Below, piece by piece: positions 26,638 to 35,560 of a DNA stretch of 64,000 nt (position 1 is the first letter of the stretch; every line of letters starts with the position of its first letter). The notes below the pieces were generated by a model, which was given only the letters and a program-made list of their open reading frames with translations, did no database searches and was not told the DNA's origin. The DNA is from CAZMNY01 sp964567745 (GTDB taxonomy: Bacteria; Planctomycetota; Planctomycetia; Pirellulales; Pirellulaceae), in contig CAZMNY010000021.1 in the NCBI GenBank assembly GCA_964567745.1, positions 73,032-137,031 of the forward strand, read 5' to 3'. A program made the translations under genes and the position numbers.

Positions 26638-27321
26638 ATGAACGAACGACAGCCCAATCTGACGTCGGCCATCGCGCCGGCAAGCGGCTGTCGTTCGGTT
26701 CGCCGGCGCACTCTGCGGCGCGCAGTGACTCTGATTGAGCTGCTGCTTGTGCTCGCGCTGCTGGTCATCCTGGCAACCGCAGCCTACCCGGCCTTCAGTG
26801 GTCCGATGAAGAATCAAAAGCTGAGGCAGTCGGCGGATCGAGTTCGCTCGATTTGGGGGCAGGCTCAGGTGCAAGCGATGAAGACAGGCCGTATGCATAT
26901 GTTTCGTATCCAAAAGGACACGAACATGTATGAAGTGCGGCCGTTTGAGCAGGACCAGGAAGCGGCGGTCGAGTCGAGCGATACGAGGCGTCAGATCCAG
27001 GTGAATGGGTCGGACGCTTTCAAAGTCGAAGCGTCGCTTCCGGAGGAGATGCGGTTTATCCAAGTCGCCGCGGTCAAGGATGTGCGAACGGCGCTAGCGG
27101 AACAGCAGGCGTCGCAGGACGCCAGTCTGACTGCCGACGGCTTCGACGAAGCTTGGTCGTCTCCGATTCTGTTCTATCCCGATGGCACTTCCTCAAATGC
27201 TCGCTTGCTGATATCGAACGAGCGTTATTTTGTGATGCTGCAATTGCGAGGTCTTACGGGCGTCGCTCAAGTGAGCGACTTGATGACTGCGGACGAAATC
27301 CCCGAAGCTCAACAACAATGA
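26638..27321 (+). CDS. gspH: Minor pseudopilin GspH-like, with Ala/Val at the processing site
   Basis: The 227-residue protein has a long 29-residue basic leader, a type IV prepilin hydrophobic helix with Glu at +5 (VTLIELLLVLALLVILA), and a beta-rich C-terminal domain. The residues around the expected cut are RRA/VTLIE, where prepilins normally have Gly/Phe. It is larger than typical GspH (about 170 residues). Its stop overlaps the start of the next pseudopilin gene (ATGA). Assignment as GspH rests on order and general form; GspH and PilE-like minor pilins cannot be told apart here. Confidence 0.8.
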   Translation: MNERQPNLTSAIAPASGCRSVRRRTLRRAVTLIELLLVLALLVILATAAYPAFSGPMKNQKLRQSADRVRSIWGQAQVQAMKTGRMHMFRIQKDTNMYEVRPFEQDQEAAVESSDTRRQIQVNGSDAFKVEASLPEEMRFIQVAAVKDVRTALAEQQASQDASLTADGFDEAWSSPILFYPDGTSSNARLLISNERYFVMLQLRGLTGVAQVSDLMTADEIPEAQQQ

Positions 27322-27821
27322 TCGCCATGTCTCGACAAACCAAGATAGCTCGCCGCCGCGCCCCCGCGCGTCGCGGCTTCTCGCTGTTGGAAGTCTTGCT
27401 CTCGATGGCGATTCTTGGAATGTCGATTGCCACGATCGGCGAGTTGGTGCGAGTTGGTTCGTTGGCCGCAGCGAATACCAGAGATATGACCGCGGCTCAG
27501 CTACTGGCTGAAACAAAGATGTCCGAGCTAACGTCCGGACTCTATCCGCTCACGCCAGTCACCGAGGCCGTTGACGACTACGACCCGCAGTGGACCTATT
27601 CGGTCGAGATTGATCAGATCGATCAAGAGGGACTGATCGCCGTTCGCGTCTCAATCGTGCAAAACTTGCCGGAATCGCAACGTCCCGTCCGTTATCAACT
27701 CGTGCGCTGGATGCGCGAAGACGATCTGCTGATTGAAGAGGAAGAGGAGACAGAAGAAGGCGAGGAATCGACCGGCTCAAGCAGTTCGTCCGGCGACGCA
27801 ACGAGCGGAGGTGGTCGATGA
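27318..27821 (+). CDS. gspI: Minor pseudopilin GspI-like
   Basis: The 167-residue protein has a basic 20-residue leader with site RRG/FSLLEVLLSMAILGMS, typical of GspI, and a short periplasmic domain. A Glu- and Ser-rich tail begins near residue 135 (EEEEETEEGEE). It would cap the pseudopilus tip with GspJ and GspK. ATG 27318 overlaps the preceding stop by four bases and the gene ends in another ATGA overlap, so the pseudopilin genes are translationally coupled. Confidence 0.87.
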   Translation: MIAMSRQTKIARRRAPARRGFSLLEVLLSMAILGMSIATIGELVRVGSLAAANTRDMTAAQLLAETKMSELTSGLYPLTPVTEAVDDYDPQWTYSVEIDQIDQEGLIAVRVSIVQNLPESQRPVRYQLVRWMREDDLLIEEEEETEEGEESTGSSSSSGDATSGGGR

Positions 27822-28921
27822 CAATCTCAAAGCGTTCACTGCCATCACGGCGCGGGAGACCCGTACGCGTCGGCTTGACGTTGCTGGAATTGATGCTTGC
27901 GATGGCGCTCAGCGGTTTGATTCTTTACGGCGTCGGCATGGCGGTCGACTTGCACTTGCGGACCTTGCAGCAGCGCCGAGGAATCATCGAGCAAGCTCGC
28001 GTTGCCCGTTCGATTATGCGACTGATTTCGGGCGACTTAAAGCGAGTTGTCACGAAATACGAACAGGATTTGACGGCGTTGGAATCGCTGGGCGAAGGTG
28101 CCGCAGCCGAAGCGTTGGCGACTTTGGCGGCCAGCGGCGGTGACGCGGCTGACGCCGTAGCCGATGCGATCGGAGATGCTGGCGGAGCCGGTTCGGGCGG
28201 AAGCGGCGGCGGTGACGCTGGCTCCGGCGCGACTGGTGGAGATGCTGGCGGCGGAGACGAACTGACCGATGGCGGAGAGGAAGAGGAGTCGGCGTACACG
28301 GGCGACATCGCCAATTCGACGGCGCTGCCCCCCAACCCCGGGCTCTACGGCAATCAGTACCAGCTGCAACTGGACATTTCCCGTCTGCCGCGTTTCGACG
28401 AGTTTTTTCAAGAGACGCCAAACAGCGTCGGCGATCTGGTTGATGTTGCCAGTGACGTAAAGACCGTGGCCTATTACGTGCAAACGCCGCAGAATGCGGG
28501 AGTGTTTGCGGCCAAGGACGTTTTCGGGGATGCGACAGTAACCGGCGGGTTGGTGCGTCGTCAACTCGACCGCACAGTCACCCAGTTCGCTTTGGCCAGC
28601 GGCAATTCAACCGGGCTTCAGGAGAAGGCCGAAATCATCGCTCCCGAAATTCTTGCCGTGGAATTTCGATACTACGACGGCCTTGAGTGGTTATTTGAAT
28701 GGGACAGCGATTTGAAAGCCGGCCTGCCGATGGCCGTTGAGATCATCGTTATGGTGCGGCCCGTTTCGCAGCTCAATACCGCCCCTGTTGTGATTTCCGA
28801 TGAAGAAGAGCCCAATTCACAAGACGTATTCACCTACCGCATGATTGTTCGTTTGCCGACCGCGGAGTCGACGTTTGGCAATGAAGAAGAAGCGGCCGAC
28901 TTGGAGGCAGTTGGACTATGA
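27818..28921 (+). CDS. gspJ: Minor pseudopilin GspJ-like with Gly-rich insertion
   Basis: The 367-residue product carries the prepilin site VG/LTLLELMLAMALSGLILYGVG with Glu at +5. A helical stretch is followed by an unusual Gly/Ala/Ser/Asp-rich insertion at about 105-160. A beta-rich domain follows (VEFRYYDGLEWLFEWDSD is a typical GspJ element), with an acidic C-terminus. It is much longer than ordinary GspJ (about 200 residues) because of the insertion. Both ends overlap neighbouring genes by ATGA. Confidence 0.85.
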   Translation: MTISKRSLPSRRGRPVRVGLTLLELMLAMALSGLILYGVGMAVDLHLRTLQQRRGIIEQARVARSIMRLISGDLKRVVTKYEQDLTALESLGEGAAAEALATLAASGGDAADAVADAIGDAGGAGSGGSGGGDAGSGATGGDAGGGDELTDGGEEEESAYTGDIANSTALPPNPGLYGNQYQLQLDISRLPRFDEFFQETPNSVGDLVDVASDVKTVAYYVQTPQNAGVFAAKDVFGDATVTGGLVRRQLDRTVTQFALASGNSTGLQEKAEIIAPEILAVEFRYYDGLEWLFEWDSDLKAGLPMAVEIIVMVRPVSQLNTAPVVISDEEEPNSQDVFTYRMIVRLPTAESTFGNEEEAADLEAVGL

Positions 28922-30513
28922 TTCAAAACTCGCCTCCGAGAATCGAAACACAGCGGAAACGCCCGGCCTTTGTCTTGATCATTGTGCTGGTGGTTGTCGC
29001 GATGCTCAGTTTTGCGGCCTACACGTTCGCCGAATTGATGATGACCAACTACGAGGGTTCGCTGCAAGGCGGCGACCAGTTGCAGGCGCAAATGTTGGTC
29101 GAGTCCGGTGTCGATTACACTCGGCAGTTTCTTCTGCAACTGCCCGACGCGCGAGAAGATTCCGGCGGCGTTTACAACAATCCAGCTCTATTTCAAAACA
29201 TCATTTGCGTTGGCGATGCAACCACGCCTCACCAAGGGTCGTTTACGGTCGTATCGCCAGCTTTCGGTGTGGACGGATCGCTGGCTGGAGTGCGTTACGG
29301 TTTGGAGGACGAATCCGGGCGGCTCAACCTGAACATTCTGTTGTGGGCCGACGCGATGCAAGAAGGCGCTGGGCGCACCTTGTTAATGGCTCTGCCAGGA
29401 ATGACCGAAGATGTTGCCGACTCGATTCTCGACTGGATTGACGAGGACGATGAGATTCGCGAATTCGGAGCAGAAGCGGAATATTACGCGCAGCTGAATC
29501 CCGCTTACGAGCCCAAGAATCGAATGCTCGATACGGTGGAAGAGCTGCTGCGAGTCAAAGGAGTCACGCCGCAGTTGCTTTTTGGAATCGACATCAATCG
29601 CAATGGTCGAGTTGACCAACACGAGATGAGCGGGCTGGTCGGTCAGACTCTCCAGTCGCAAACACTTATGTCGGGCGTGACGAATGAGGACGGTTCGACG
29701 TCGTCGCTCGAACGCGGCTGGTCGGCATTCCTGACGATCTACAGCGCCGAGGCGAATGTGAACGCCGAAGGCTTGCCTCGGATCGATATCAATGGCGACG
29801 ACCTGGAGACGTTGTACGCCGATTTGGAAGAACGATTCAATGCCCAATGGGCAACGTTCATTATCGGCTACCGACAGGCCGGTCCCTACACAGGGAACGA
29901 GGACGGCGACGTCTCAGCCGGCGGTTTGGATTTGACCCAAGAGGGCGGCAGCAAGTTTACACAAATACTCGATTTGGTCGGTGCCAAGGTGCAGCCGAAT
30001 CTGGATGGCAGTCAAGTTGTGTTGGCGCCGGTGTTTCCCGAAGGTCCGGCTGCGATGGGGCTTTACCTGCCGGCGCTCATGGACAACTGCACCATCGCCA
30101 ACGCGGCGACCATTCCAGGGCGAATCAACATCAATCAAGCATCTCGCGACGTGCTGTTGGGAATACCCACCATGACGCCGGAGATGGTCGACACGATTAT
30201 TCAGGAACGCGACGTCAGCGGCACGCAAAGCACCGACGAAAATCGGCGCCACGAGACATGGCTTGCGACCGAAGCCATCGTGACGCTCGACGAAATGAAA
30301 CTCCTCATGCCTTTTATTTGCGGACGCGGTGACGTCTATCGAGCTCAGGTTGTCGGCTATTTTCAAAATGGCGGCGTCTCAGCAAGAACCGAAGTCGTCG
30401 TCGACGCGACTACCGACAAGCCTCAGGTCCTACTTTGGAAAGATATCAGCCACTTGGGGCGTGGATACCCGCTAAGTCAGTTAGGCGTCTCGTATGCCGC
30501 CGCATCGGAATAA
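28918..30513 (+). CDS. gspK: Minor pseudopilin GspK-like
   Basis: The 531-residue protein starts with a basic leader and a hydrophobic helix, RPA/FVLIIVLVVVAML, without Glu at +5, as is normal for GspK, the tip subunit. Downstream are the helix-rich GspK core (ESGRLNLNIL, SILDWIDEDDE) and a helix-hairpin-helix-like segment (GRININQASRDVLLGIP). It is longer than the usual 300-330 residues. The start overlaps gspJ by ATGA. It would complete the I-J-K tip complex. Confidence 0.87.
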   Translation: MIQNSPPRIETQRKRPAFVLIIVLVVVAMLSFAAYTFAELMMTNYEGSLQGGDQLQAQMLVESGVDYTRQFLLQLPDAREDSGGVYNNPALFQNIICVGDATTPHQGSFTVVSPAFGVDGSLAGVRYGLEDESGRLNLNILLWADAMQEGAGRTLLMALPGMTEDVADSILDWIDEDDEIREFGAEAEYYAQLNPAYEPKNRMLDTVEELLRVKGVTPQLLFGIDINRNGRVDQHEMSGLVGQTLQSQTLMSGVTNEDGSTSSLERGWSAFLTIYSAEANVNAEGLPRIDINGDDLETLYADLEERFNAQWATFIIGYRQAGPYTGNEDGDVSAGGLDLTQEGGSKFTQILDLVGAKVQPNLDGSQVVLAPVFPEGPAAMGLYLPALMDNCTIANAATIPGRININQASRDVLLGIPTMTPEMVDTIIQERDVSGTQSTDENRRHETWLATEAIVTLDEMKLLMPFICGRGDVYRAQVVGYFQNGGVSARTEVVVDATTDKPQVLLWKDISHLGRGYPLSQLGVSYAAASE

Positions 30514-30594
30514 TGAATCAGTTTTTGCAGGGCAAGCGTTCAGGACAATCGCAGTCTCGACGGAATGCCTTGAGTGCTCCCCGAATCGGTGAGC

Positions 30595-30602
30595 GGAGGT
30601 GA
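30595..30602 (+). promoter_or_regulatory. Full-consensus ribosome binding site
   Basis: GGAGGTGA lies 7 bases before ATG 30610. It is the strongest SD match in the secretion locus, whereas gspE and gspF show none. It fixes the start of the PilM/GspL-like gene. Confidence 0.85.
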
Positions 30603-30609
30603 ATAGACG

Positions 30610-32424
30610 ATGAGTAATATTGTTGCATTGGAATGGGACGCGCGAGAGGCTCGCGTCTGCATCGGCCGAACTCGAGGTTCGGGAATCGTGGTCGACCAGG
30701 CATTCGCCATTGCGCTAAGCGATGCTGACGAAGGCGATTCAGGCAGCGCGACCGATCAGATTGCCAAAGTGCTCAAGCAGCGAGGCGCCGCGAAGTCGGA
30801 TGCTCTGGTCGCCATCGGCCGCTCGAGTATCGAACTTAGGCAGATGCAAATGCCGCCCTGCCCTGACGAAGAATTGGCCGACATGGTCCGCTTCCAGGCG
30901 ATGCGGCAGTTCTCCGGCATCACCGACGATTGGCCGCTGGATTACGTACCGCTTCACCGTCTTAACGATGACGAAGCGGTTCACGTTCTGGCCGCGGCTA
31001 TCAACCCCAACGTGATCAACCCGGTCAAGAGCCTCTGCAAAGACGTCGATGTCTCTCTGAAGAAAATCTTGCTCCGCCCGTTCTCTGCCGCTTCGCTCAT
31101 GAAGCCGGCGACGTCCGAGAACCAGTGTCGAGCCCTTGTCGATATGTTGGCGGACGAGGCCGATTTGACTGTGCTGGTTGGCGACGATGTCGTCTTTGTG
31201 CGGACCGTTCGACTGCCTGCGACGAACGATATGGCAGCCCGAGCCAATGCGTTGATGGGCGAGATTCGACGGACGATCCCGGCGGCTCGCAACCAAGCCG
31301 GCGGTCGTGAGGTCGAGTCAGTTACGCTCTGCGGCGACCATGCGGAACTCGGCCCGCTGGAAGAAATAATCACGTCGAAACTGGGTAAGACGGTCGAATA
31401 CCTCGATCCGTTTTCGACCGTCGCGACGGCTGACGAAGTTGCCGCAAGGCATCCGGAAAACCCCGGGCGTTACGCTTCGCTGCTCGGTGCCATGAACGCC
31501 TACGTGGGGCGAGCGTCGGCGGGAATCGACTTCGCCAATCCTCGCCGCCGACCAAAACCTAAGTCCCAAAAAGGCCGATACGCACTCGTCGCCTCTCTGG
31601 CCGCCATTGCCGTTGCTTTGGTCTGTGTTATTGGCTGGTTTGAGTTGAAGCGGCTAGGCGACAAATTGAGCAAACTTGACGTGGCCGTCGAAGCCAACGA
31701 GAAACAAACGGAAAAAATGAAGGAACGGACGGAACACCTAATTGCCGTCAATACGCTGCTCGACGAAAAAGACATCGATTGGCTTCGCGAGTTGAGAGAA
31801 TTCGCCGACTGCCTGCCCGATCCCGACTTGGCTATGATCAGCAACTTAACGCTTTCACCCAACCCGAAAGGCGAAGGCGGAAAGATCACAGTACGAGGAT
31901 TTATCGATGACTCGTCGACCATCGATGAATTGAGGCGGCGCTGGGACGCGCCTTGGCGTCGAGTCGACGCGGGACCGGTCGTCACGGATCGGCAATACGC
32001 ACAGTACCCCTATCGGATCACCGAAGCCCTCTACGTCCTGCCTAGCGCCAGGAAAGAGGCGCTAGGCGACCAGGTAAAAGAGGGGACGAATTTCGACTCG
32101 GTGTTGCCGCCGGATGATGATCAGACACGAAGCGGCGATGAGTCGCCGGTAGACGCTGATCAAGAAGGTCAGCCGGAAGACCCTAAAGCGGCCGATCCTG
32201 AAAAGTCGGCCGACTTGCAAGAGGCCAAGCCGGAAGAGGGCAAGGCGGACGAAGCGAAACAAGAGGAAGCGAAGCCCGAAGAAGCAAAACCGGCAGAAGC
32301 AAAGCCCGATGAAACGTCTGAGGAGCCGAAAAAGGCGCCGCCTCCACCTTCGGACGACTTGACCGAACGGCCCAGCAGCGATGCTGGCGTAAGAACAGTT
32401 AGCAGAGAAAGGAGCAGCAGATGA
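30610..32424 (+). CDS. GspL/PilM-like assembly protein fused to a PilN-like part
   Basis: The 604-residue protein begins with an actin-like PilM/GspL cytoplasmic domain (about 1-300; NIVALEWDAREARVCIG at the start). A short basic linker, one membrane helix at about 324-346 and a PilN-like periplasmic coiled coil plus small domain (about 350-475) follow. The tail from about 490 is Glu/Lys/Ala/Pro-rich with near-repeats of EEAKPEE. PilM and PilN are normally separate proteins; GspL combines the two roles. The tail composition is unusual. It overlaps the next gene by ATGA, indicating coupled synthesis of the inner-membrane platform. Confidence 0.82.
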   Translation: MSNIVALEWDAREARVCIGRTRGSGIVVDQAFAIALSDADEGDSGSATDQIAKVLKQRGAAKSDALVAIGRSSIELRQMQMPPCPDEELADMVRFQAMRQFSGITDDWPLDYVPLHRLNDDEAVHVLAAAINPNVINPVKSLCKDVDVSLKKILLRPFSAASLMKPATSENQCRALVDMLADEADLTVLVGDDVVFVRTVRLPATNDMAARANALMGEIRRTIPAARNQAGGREVESVTLCGDHAELGPLEEIITSKLGKTVEYLDPFSTVATADEVAARHPENPGRYASLLGAMNAYVGRASAGIDFANPRRRPKPKSQKGRYALVASLAAIAVALVCVIGWFELKRLGDKLSKLDVAVEANEKQTEKMKERTEHLIAVNTLLDEKDIDWLRELREFADCLPDPDLAMISNLTLSPNPKGEGGKITVRGFIDDSSTIDELRRRWDAPWRRVDAGPVVTDRQYAQYPYRITEALYVLPSARKEALGDQVKEGTNFDSVLPPDDDQTRSGDESPVDADQEGQPEDPKAADPEKSADLQEAKPEEGKADEAKQEEAKPEEAKPAEAKPDETSEEPKKAPPPPSDDLTERPSSDAGVRTVSRERSSR

Positions 32425-33617
32425 GTCAACGCGAAAAACTACTGGTCGGACTCGTTGGAGTGCTGGTCCTGATGGGCGGCTTACTTTACTTCGGCGACAT
32501 GTACCTCGACGAACATGCCAATCTGAGATCGAACATCGCCGCGAAAGAAAAGGAGCGACAGGATCAAGATACGGACGTGGCGCTCGGCATTCGCGCGACG
32601 GAAGACTTGGCCACGCTCGAGGAAGTTGCCTTGCCGTGGGATATCGAGTCGGCTCAGCGCTTGTATCAAGCGTGGTTGCTCGACGTGCTCGACAAGCAAG
32701 TCGGCTTTGATGCGGCGGACGTTGCGACCGGCGTTCCCAAGATCGACAAGTTCTACATGACTCACCAATTCACGGTGACCTGTAGGGGCGATGTGGCCAA
32801 GCTGACGACGTTTTTGTACAGCTTCTACTCGGCCGATATCCTTCACTACTTCGACAGTATCAACATCAGGCAGATTCGTGAGAGCAAAGACCTGTCGTTG
32901 ACGTTTGCGATTCGCGCTGTTGGTTTGCCCAATAGCCTTGAAAGGGAAAAGTTGTCGCCCAAGCCTGCGGACTACCGACGATTGGCCCAGATTGAAGAGT
33001 ACATCCGGTCGATTGCCAATCGTAACCCGTTTGGGCTCAAGAACAACGGACCCAAAATTTCACTCGCCTCAACCACCGTTCGCGTACCGTTAGGCGAGTC
33101 GCTCGACCTGAAACCGTCGGCAACTGACGCGGACAAGGGCGACGAAGTTTTCTTTCACGCTGATTTGGAAGAACTGCCCGACGCGGACTTGGACAAGAAG
33201 ACAGGCCGCCTGTCCTGGAAACCGAAGGAACTTGGCAAACGCCGCCTGACGATCTACGCGACGGACAATGGCTTCCCGCCAACGACGTCCGCGGTGGATG
33301 TGGTTGTCGAAGTTGTCGAGCCCAAGAAACCGAAAGAGAAGCCCAAAAAAGAGCTGGGCTTCGATACGGCCAAGTTGGCCGTCGTTTCGGCGATCATCCG
33401 ATCGCGAGGCAAACCGCAAGTTTGGGTTTCCGTGCGAGCCAAAGGCCAGTTGCTGAAACTGGGCGTCGGCGACAAATTCGAAGTCGGACGAACCAACGCA
33501 AAAGTAACTCGAATCGACCCACGGGAGTTTCATTTCGAAACAACCGACGGCGAGCTCAAAGTGGTTGAGCTGGGCCAGAACCTGGCCGACGCTCAAGCCG
33601 TTTCGTCGGGCGAGTAA
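32421..33617 (+). CDS. GspM/PilO-like protein with Ig-like and PilP/GspC-like C-terminal domains
   Basis: The 398-residue protein has an N-terminal membrane helix (about 6-25), a coiled coil and a PilO/GspM-type ferredoxin-like domain (about 45-175). A cadherin/Ig-like module lies at about 215-300 (GRLSWKPKELGKRRLTIYATD). A final domain (about 315-390; AIIRSRGKPQVWVSVRAKGQ, then LGVGDKFEVG and KVTRID) resembles the PilP/GspC homology region. If correct, one protein covers PilO/GspM and PilP/GspC functions. AAAGGAG lies 6 bases before the ATG, which overlaps the preceding stop. It is the last gene of the locus. Confidence 0.78.
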   Translation: MSQREKLLVGLVGVLVLMGGLLYFGDMYLDEHANLRSNIAAKEKERQDQDTDVALGIRATEDLATLEEVALPWDIESAQRLYQAWLLDVLDKQVGFDAADVATGVPKIDKFYMTHQFTVTCRGDVAKLTTFLYSFYSADILHYFDSINIRQIRESKDLSLTFAIRAVGLPNSLEREKLSPKPADYRRLAQIEEYIRSIANRNPFGLKNNGPKISLASTTVRVPLGESLDLKPSATDADKGDEVFFHADLEELPDADLDKKTGRLSWKPKELGKRRLTIYATDNGFPPTTSAVDVVVEVVEPKKPKEKPKKELGFDTAKLAVVSAIIRSRGKPQVWVSVRAKGQLLKLGVGDKFEVGRTNAKVTRIDPREFHFETTDGELKVVELGQNLADAQAVSSGE

Positions 33618-33648
33618 ATCGCCGAGAGTGTATTGCTGAGAGTATCGC

Positions 33649-33685
33649 AAAGAGACACAGGGACAAAAAGTCCTTGTGTCTCTTT
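33649..33685. terminator. Strong bidirectional terminator hairpin
   Basis: A 16-base stem, 33649-33664 with 33670-33685, has a single G-T wobble and an AAAAA loop. The stem begins AAAGAGACACAG, so both strands end in a T-rich run. It sits between the converging secretion locus and metallohydrolase gene and should stop transcription from both sides. Confidence 0.9.
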
Positions 33686-33745
33686 CTTTGTCTGTAGGCG
33701 ATGTTCGGCGGCGTCAGCGATCAGCGCGAGCTGCGGTCAACCTCA

Positions 33746-35419
33746 TCAGCGACTGGATTTGGCGGGCTTGATTTCATTAGCGTTGATGCGTCGTTTGAGT
33801 TCGACAATTCCGTCGAGGTAGACGTCCAGCACCGACTTGCGTTCGGCCGGATTGGCGAATACGGCCTGCTTTTTGACTTTCTCCATGTCGCTTTCCATTT
33901 CGCCTACGAGCTCGTTGGCAACTTTCAAATCAAATCTGTTTTGTCCTGCGATTTGAAAATAGATGGGGCTTGTGTGCGAGTAGATTTGATTGCCGAACGT
34001 GTTTTTGCGTTTAGTCAGCGGTGTCCGCAGCGCGACCCAGCCAGGCTGATCGATTTGCAGTGCATGTTTCAACTCTGCTTCGAAGTGTCCGCCGTTGGCT
34101 TTGGATGGTGACGTGGCAACGACATGACCATTGTGAATGATCTCAATTCGGCCAAAGTCCATTCTGGCTTTTGCGACACCGGAGAGATTCACTGTTTTGG
34201 TTCGCTCGATATTCAGCGTGTCTCCGATTGGGCGTCCATCAGCTGAGAATTCAAGTAAGGGCGAGTTTGTGATAAACGACCGACCGGCCCTGAGTTGCTT
34301 CAGCCAACCCTCGCTTGTCAGCTCGCCTCGCAATGGAACGTAAACACGAGAGAAGTCGTCGATAAACCAATCGGTTCCAGTCGAGAATGGCGTCTTCACT
34401 CCGATATTCAGGTAACGATAAAACGACTCCTCGTAATTGCCCCGGTTTCCTCCATCGAAAATGTTCTGTGCGTCGAGGGTGCCCGCCATCCAATTCGGAA
34501 TGTCTTCGTAACCGAATCGATTGTGACACCAAACAACCGTCGCGCCGTCTCGCTTCGCTTCCAGCATTCCTCGTTGCAAGGGCATGGCATCGGTGCCCTT
34601 TCTCATGATGCCGGGACCGATACTAACCGGCCGAATCAGCTTGGCGATGTCGAGCAGCATGACGTGGCCGAACCCTTCGCCGCCACGTCCAAAGTTGTGA
34701 CGGTGCTCTTCACCCGGTCGAAACAAAATTCCGGTTTGAGACAGCCTCGCCAGGTCGCCGCCCGGCAGACTGTTCTCCACGATCAGGTTGGAAATGTAGG
34801 TTTGCTCGTCGGGAATTCGCCGCAGGTGCGAGAGGAAGACAAGCTCGAGATCATCCGAGTGGGGCACTTGCCGCAGGTAGCTATCGGCCTCTGCGATCGT
34901 TAGTTTCATCAGATGCAAGTGCGTGTTTCCATTTCGCCAGCCTCGCTCATCGGCGCGATAGAACCGCTTCAGTCTCAGTTCGACGTTGTGCTTGTTCTTA
35001 CCCTCTAGGTCGATCGTTGTGCTGGCAAGTTCCGTTTCAATGCCTTGCAGCGATTCTACTTTGAGTTTGCTTCGAGGTACGGCGACTTCGGCCCGTTCCG
35101 CGATCGTGTGCCAGTCCTGTTCGCGCTTGATCAGTTCACGAATCGCTAAAGTCTTTCCGTTGTCGAGTCGCGTTAGCCGCACGATGCCGGGAATTTGTTT
35201 GCCGGTCGCGTCGTCGACCAAGCGAATCTCAAGGCGGCACTGAGGGCCTTCCGACTGTTGCTGTTTCGCTTTCCGCTGAGTTTCCTTGCGCGCCGCCGCT
35301 TTCCGTAAGGCGGCTTTGTGCCGAGTCGGATCGTGGGCGCGGGCAGTAGAGGCCGGCATGTACGTCGCTATCAGGGACATCAACGTCAGCATGAACGCCG
35401 CCAAGCTTCGCAATCGCAT
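33746..35419 (-). CDS. Secreted CehA/McbA-type metallohydrolase (PHP-like)
   Basis: The 557-residue protein has a signal peptide (about 6-28), then a very basic Lys/Arg/Ala-rich stretch (about 30-58). A beta domain (about 60-150) is followed by a PHP-type hydrolase domain. Metal-binding motifs include NTHLHLMKL near residue 167 and WCHNRFG near 300, plus DWFIDDFSRVYV. CehA/McbA relatives include carbaryl hydrolases, but most members have no known substrate. GGAG lies 8 bases before the ATG. The gene stands alone between a terminator and the mannonate dehydratase gene. Confidence 0.8.
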   Translation of the reverse strand: MRLRSLAAFMLTLMSLIATYMPASTARAHDPTRHKAALRKAAARKETQRKAKQQQSEGPQCRLEIRLVDDATGKQIPGIVRLTRLDNGKTLAIRELIKREQDWHTIAERAEVAVPRSKLKVESLQGIETELASTTIDLEGKNKHNVELRLKRFYRADERGWRNGNTHLHLMKLTIAEADSYLRQVPHSDDLELVFLSHLRRIPDEQTYISNLIVENSLPGGDLARLSQTGILFRPGEEHRHNFGRGGEGFGHVMLLDIAKLIRPVSIGPGIMRKGTDAMPLQRGMLEAKRDGATVVWCHNRFGYEDIPNWMAGTLDAQNIFDGGNRGNYEESFYRYLNIGVKTPFSTGTDWFIDDFSRVYVPLRGELTSEGWLKQLRAGRSFITNSPLLEFSADGRPIGDTLNIERTKTVNLSGVAKARMDFGRIEIIHNGHVVATSPSKANGGHFEAELKHALQIDQPGWVALRTPLTKRKNTFGNQIYSHTSPIYFQIAGQNRFDLKVANELVGEMESDMEKVKKQAVFANPAERKSVLDVYLDGIVELKRRINANEIKPAKSSR

Positions 35420-35560
35420 GTCTATGGCTCCAAATGATTCGTTTAGCCCGTCGCCGCACGAAGGATTTGTCTAATAATCGCTATGCAACGCGTTAGGCTT
35501 GCCTTCTGGTCTCGTTTCCGAGGCACCGCAAGTGGGGAAGCCGCCACGGGCTGCCATGCT

